Below are positions 22,191-24,780 of a stretch of 24,780 bases of DNA, in pieces (positions within the stretch are counted from its first letter, which is position 1; each line of letters starts with the position of its first letter). The notes beneath the pieces are model-generated. The model saw only the letters and a list, made by a program, of their open reading frames with translations. It was not told where the DNA came from and searched no databases. Source of the DNA: Lactifluus volemus. Taxonomy: Eukaryota > Basidiomycota > Agaricomycetes > Russulales > Russulaceae. A program made the position numbers and the translations under genes. Location of the stretch: assembly GCA_022376515.1 (NCBI GenBank), contig WTXI01000448.1, forward strand, positions 1 to 24,780. The letters are read 5' to 3'.

Positions 22191-23437
22191 TTACAATTCA
22201 ATTGTACTACAGAAGAACAGAACATCGTATCTATGCTGGGACCGTTCAGAGAGCACAGAGAAGCGACCATCATGACGGACATCATAGCCATACCCGCCAT
22301 GTGGAGCACCGGGGACGGCACCAGGTCCTTCGTAGTGCATTTTCGTAATGTCATAATTACCTGGAAAAAAAATGAAGATGTGGTTGAAAGGTAGGTGTAG
22401 TGATAACCTACCGATGAACTTCCAACCATCCTCCTTCACATGGTACAGATTGCAAGTATTACCGGAGAATGCGTCGCGGTGGCCAGCGGCATAAATACTC
22501 CTTCGCCCGAGTTCCTGAGCCTCCTCGTCTGTCAAATCCCACCGGTAGCCCTGGTCAAGAACACCATATGCAAACGTACTACCCGACCCTACAGAGAACA
22601 AATCGCCTTTCAGACGAGAGCCGTCTGAATCAACATAGAAAATAGCAGGACCGGTTTTGTCCCAACCGCAGATCATGGTACCCTGGAGAATATGAATCAT
22701 AGTCCTCTGTCACAAAAGCGGAACTGGGCATACCATGCTGAGACCCATCCCCTTATAGCTGTAGACGAGGTTGCTGAGATATTTGGAAGCGGCTGCAACA
22801 GATATCCGTTCTCTGTTCCTTAACTCGTGCAACCGGCACTGGATGCCAAGATATGTTTCCCAATACTGGCAATCAGCTGCATACGGCATTAGCCTTCCAA
22901 ACTGGAAGCTGCAGAGAGTGAATGTGAACACACACCTGCACCACCGGCCATCGTTCCCAGAAGGTAGGGATTAATCTCGATAACTTTCTTCACGGTCCCG
23001 GACGCTGTACGTTGGGGCTAAGTGTGGATCACGCAGTTGCAATGAGAGACTTACCTATGTAGCTTCCTGCGGTAGCACGGGAGTCTACAGCTACGATCAC
23101 CCCTCCTTGAAACCGGAAAGCAAGAGTGGTAGTTCCGTGTTGAATCTTAATCTTGCAGTTGGGGTCGGCATGATCATCGGTGTGAAGCCTCAGGAATGCT
23201 GAAGGCTAGAATAAATCACACAACCCATAAGAAGAAGTTTTTGGGGAAAAAGATGTCAACTGTAACGCACATCTGGCACCGGGGGATATTGAAGGCAGGT
23301 CCTTGCACAATCTGGCCGAATCCGGCTTGTGAACCCCACAGGGCATCTGAGAGACCATCTTCATCGGCAAGATCCTTGGCCCTCTTTATCTCGCTTTCTG
23401 CACCAGTGGTTGAGAACTTGCTAACAAACGAATTCAT
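22191..23437 (-). CDS. PRE2: 20S proteasome subunit beta-5 (chymotrypsin-like)
   Basis: Catalytic core subunit that cleaves after hydrophobic residues inside the 20S proteasome. Exons 23437-23271, 23205-23055, 23004-22936, 22876-22734, 22682-22412 and 22360-22191. The propeptide is about 80 residues and ends in HG, followed by the nucleophile Thr at 23133-23131 in [12 protein letters not shown]. Family residues are present: Asp17 in VDSRATAG, Lys33 in [17 protein letters not shown], then [47 protein letters not shown] and the [13 protein letters not shown] region. Exon 1 joins exon 2 in frame only if one base is added in the CCCCC run at 23281-23285, giving a PD|PSAFLR junction. The last intron (22411-22361) is 51 nt without a stop. 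The C-terminal 40 residues after HYEGP are not recognisable. It faces UBC9 head to head and ends 64 bases before the SAC start. Confidence 0.93.
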
Positions 23438-23573
23438 GGTAAGGCTCTTTCTGCGTCAATGGGTGCTGCCGCGTCATCCCTACGCGTCCTCTTTGTTTGA
23501 TCACGTTGTGGCTGACTAAGCTCTGTACGCTATTCACGCGTCTCACCGTCACCTTCTCACATCATTTGCAACA
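23438..23573. promoter_or_regulatory. Shared divergent promoter of PRE2 and UBC9
   Basis: Only 136 bases separate the two start codons. The stretch contains ACGCGT twice (23482-23487 and 23536-23541), the core of the yeast MluI cell-cycle box, and no TATA box. Co-regulation of the two genes is inferred from the layout; binding by an MBF-like factor is not shown by the sequence. Confidence 0.6.
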
Positions 23574-24439
23574 ATGTCCGGCATCTGTCGTCCCAGACTG
23601 GCTGAGGAAAGGAAGCAATGGCGGAAGGACCATCCATTTGTGTGCATATATCCCCAGCGGTGCGTTTCAAAACTAAACTTGTCGTTTCACAGGGATTCTA
23701 CGCGAAACCTACCAAAGCTCCTGATGGGTCCATGAATCTAATGGAGTGGGAGGTTGGTATACCCGGGAAGGAAGGGGTGAGCTGGTGTTGATGTGAACTT
23801 CAGCTAATATCTGACAGATTGACCCTTGTAGACTCCATGGGAAGGTGGGCTTTACAAGTTGTCTATGATCTTCCCTGAAGGTACGCATACGCAGTTAAAC
23901 CACAAAAATATTGGATATGTGCCACTAAAAGCCACCGATTAGATTATCCGTCAAAGCCACCTAAATGTACGGGCACAATCAAAGTAGGACTCTCCAGCTG
24001 AACTCTAGATCTTTGTTCAGGTAAATTTGTACCCGCACTGTTTCACCCAAACGTATACCCATCAGGGACCGTCTGTCTATCCATTCTTGACGAGGAGAAG
24101 TCCTGGAAACCTGCCATTACCATCAAACAGGTGGGTGTTTGACAATGACTTCCAGATGATGGTGACCGATTACTCATTTTTTAGATCGTGCTGGGTGTCC
24201 AAGCTTTGCTGAATGATCCGAATGTTAGTGATCCAGCCCAGAGTGAGGCTTACACTATGTTCAAGTGCGTGCTGTTATTGTTACCTTGAATGTGTATTAC
24301 TGAAGGCTCTTGCCAGGAACGACAAAGTAGCATATGAGTATGTCTACCGTCCTCAATTAAAGTACCACGTGCGCTGATGCAACTCTCCGATATTAGGCGT
24401 AGGATTCGACAGCAAGCACGCGAGAACGTTCCGAAGTAG
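23574..24439 (+). CDS. UBC9: SUMO-conjugating enzyme E2
   Basis: Takes SUMO from the E1 as a thioester and passes it to lysines of target proteins, mostly in the nucleus. Eight exons join in frame to 158 residues, the usual length of the family: 23574-23639, 23693-23776, 23832-23880, 23943-23966, 24021-24130, 24185-24264, 24317-24337, 24397-24439. Exons of 24 and 21 nt are real, as each keeps a conserved motif intact. The N-terminus ([21 protein letters not shown]) and [20 protein letters not shown] are typical. HPN and the active-site Cys93 lie in [22 protein letters not shown], and the C-terminus reads [13 protein letters not shown]. The only missing element relative to animal UBC9 is a C-terminal hydrophobic tail, as in other fungi. 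Unlike its neighbour PRE2, no base correction is needed. Confidence 0.96.
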
Positions 24440-24635
24440 CTGGAGCGTCTTAACCCCACATATTTTTCGGTCTATCTGTTGGTCTATGTCCATTACGCGG
24501 AATCAGTATACTATCATTGTAACCACTTGGGGGCGTAATGGCATTGTCGTGAGCGAGCCTCAACCCTGATGGGGCGTGTAAAGGCAAAGACTCTGAAGAG
24601 AGCCAGGAGTAGATAGCACTATATTGATCAATTTC

Positions 24636-24779
24636 TTATACCAAGAGCTTGTCGATGGCTTTTTTGACTGTTTGAATCTGACTCTGTAGCTCTCGCTGCT
24701 CATTTGTCGTTACGCTCGCAGCAATGACAGGCCGAGTGACACCACAAGCGCGTCCGAGAGCTGCCTTCGACTCGATGAA
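24636..24779 (-). CDS. SNU13: SNU13 / 15.5K RNA-binding protein, C-terminal part only
   Basis: The last 47 residues of a small L7Ae-family protein that binds kink-turns in U4 snRNA and box C/D snoRNAs. The reading frame enters from the right edge with FIESKAALGRACGVTRPVIA and ends in the AIDKLLV tail at TAA (24638-24636). ALGRACGV(T/S)RPVIA is the hallmark that separates SNU13 from ribosomal eL8 and NHP2. No intron falls in this part. The gene is convergent with UBC9, with 196 bases between the stop codons. The rest lies beyond the window. Confidence 0.9.
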   Translation of the reverse strand, partial: FIESKAALGRACGVTRPVIAASVTTNEQRELQSQIQTVKKAIDKLLV

Positions 24780-24780
24780 T

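Overview
The window looks like nuclear DNA of a filamentous basidiomycete, probably an Agaricomycete. Genes are densely packed on both strands and cut by many introns of about 46-70 nt with GT..AG ends. The encoded proteins (ERF2-type DHHC acyltransferase, SAC/hSac2 phosphatase, UBC9, proteasome beta-5, SNU13, Zn2Cys6 regulator) are ordinary fungal nuclear genes. There is no sign of a bacterial, organellar or viral segment, and no tRNA, rRNA or CRISPR array was seen.

Layout. 1-3.2 kb is the accessory-looking end: a broken SPT5-like KOW-domain gene on the + strand (3-1071) and a minus-strand GRF-type zinc-finger gene of unknown role (2803-1333). From 3.27 to 17.4 kb six genes run head to tail on the + strand: SRP receptor beta (3273-4251), a multi-pass membrane protein of unknown function (4368-6108), phosphopantetheine adenylyltransferase (6327-7619), DHHC palmitoyltransferase ERF2 (about 7842-10234), a 1000-residue Zn2Cys6 transcription factor (10827-14490) and a paxillin-like LIM protein (14848-17418). 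From 22.1 back to 17.8 kb a SAC plus hSac2 phosphoinositide phosphatase gene of about 21 exons lies on the minus strand. Just upstream and in the same direction is proteasome beta-5/PRE2 (23437-22191). PRE2 shares a 136-bp divergent promoter with SUMO-conjugating enzyme UBC9 (23574-24439). The window ends in the C-terminus of SNU13 on the minus strand.

The genes are separate transcription units, not a pathway cluster. Several act at membranes (SRP receptor, DHHC enzyme, SAC phosphatase), and two are in protein turnover and modification (PRE2, UBC9). I rebuilt the exon chains by hand. Those of SRP102, the membrane protein, CAB4, the transcription factor, LIM and UBC9 close perfectly in frame. 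ERF2 closes from its second exon on.

The strongest oddity is the SAC gene. Its 5' two thirds (about 19.1-22.0 kb) needs about eleven single-base insertions, all of the same sign and many in homopolymer runs, to read the conserved protein. The neighbouring, normally essential PRE2 needs one too, in a run of five C. This points to local consensus deletion errors more than gene decay, but both are possible. I found no convincing novel biological system. The remaining findings concern micro-exons, a possible in-frame retained intron, paired ACGCGT boxes and poorly known protein families.
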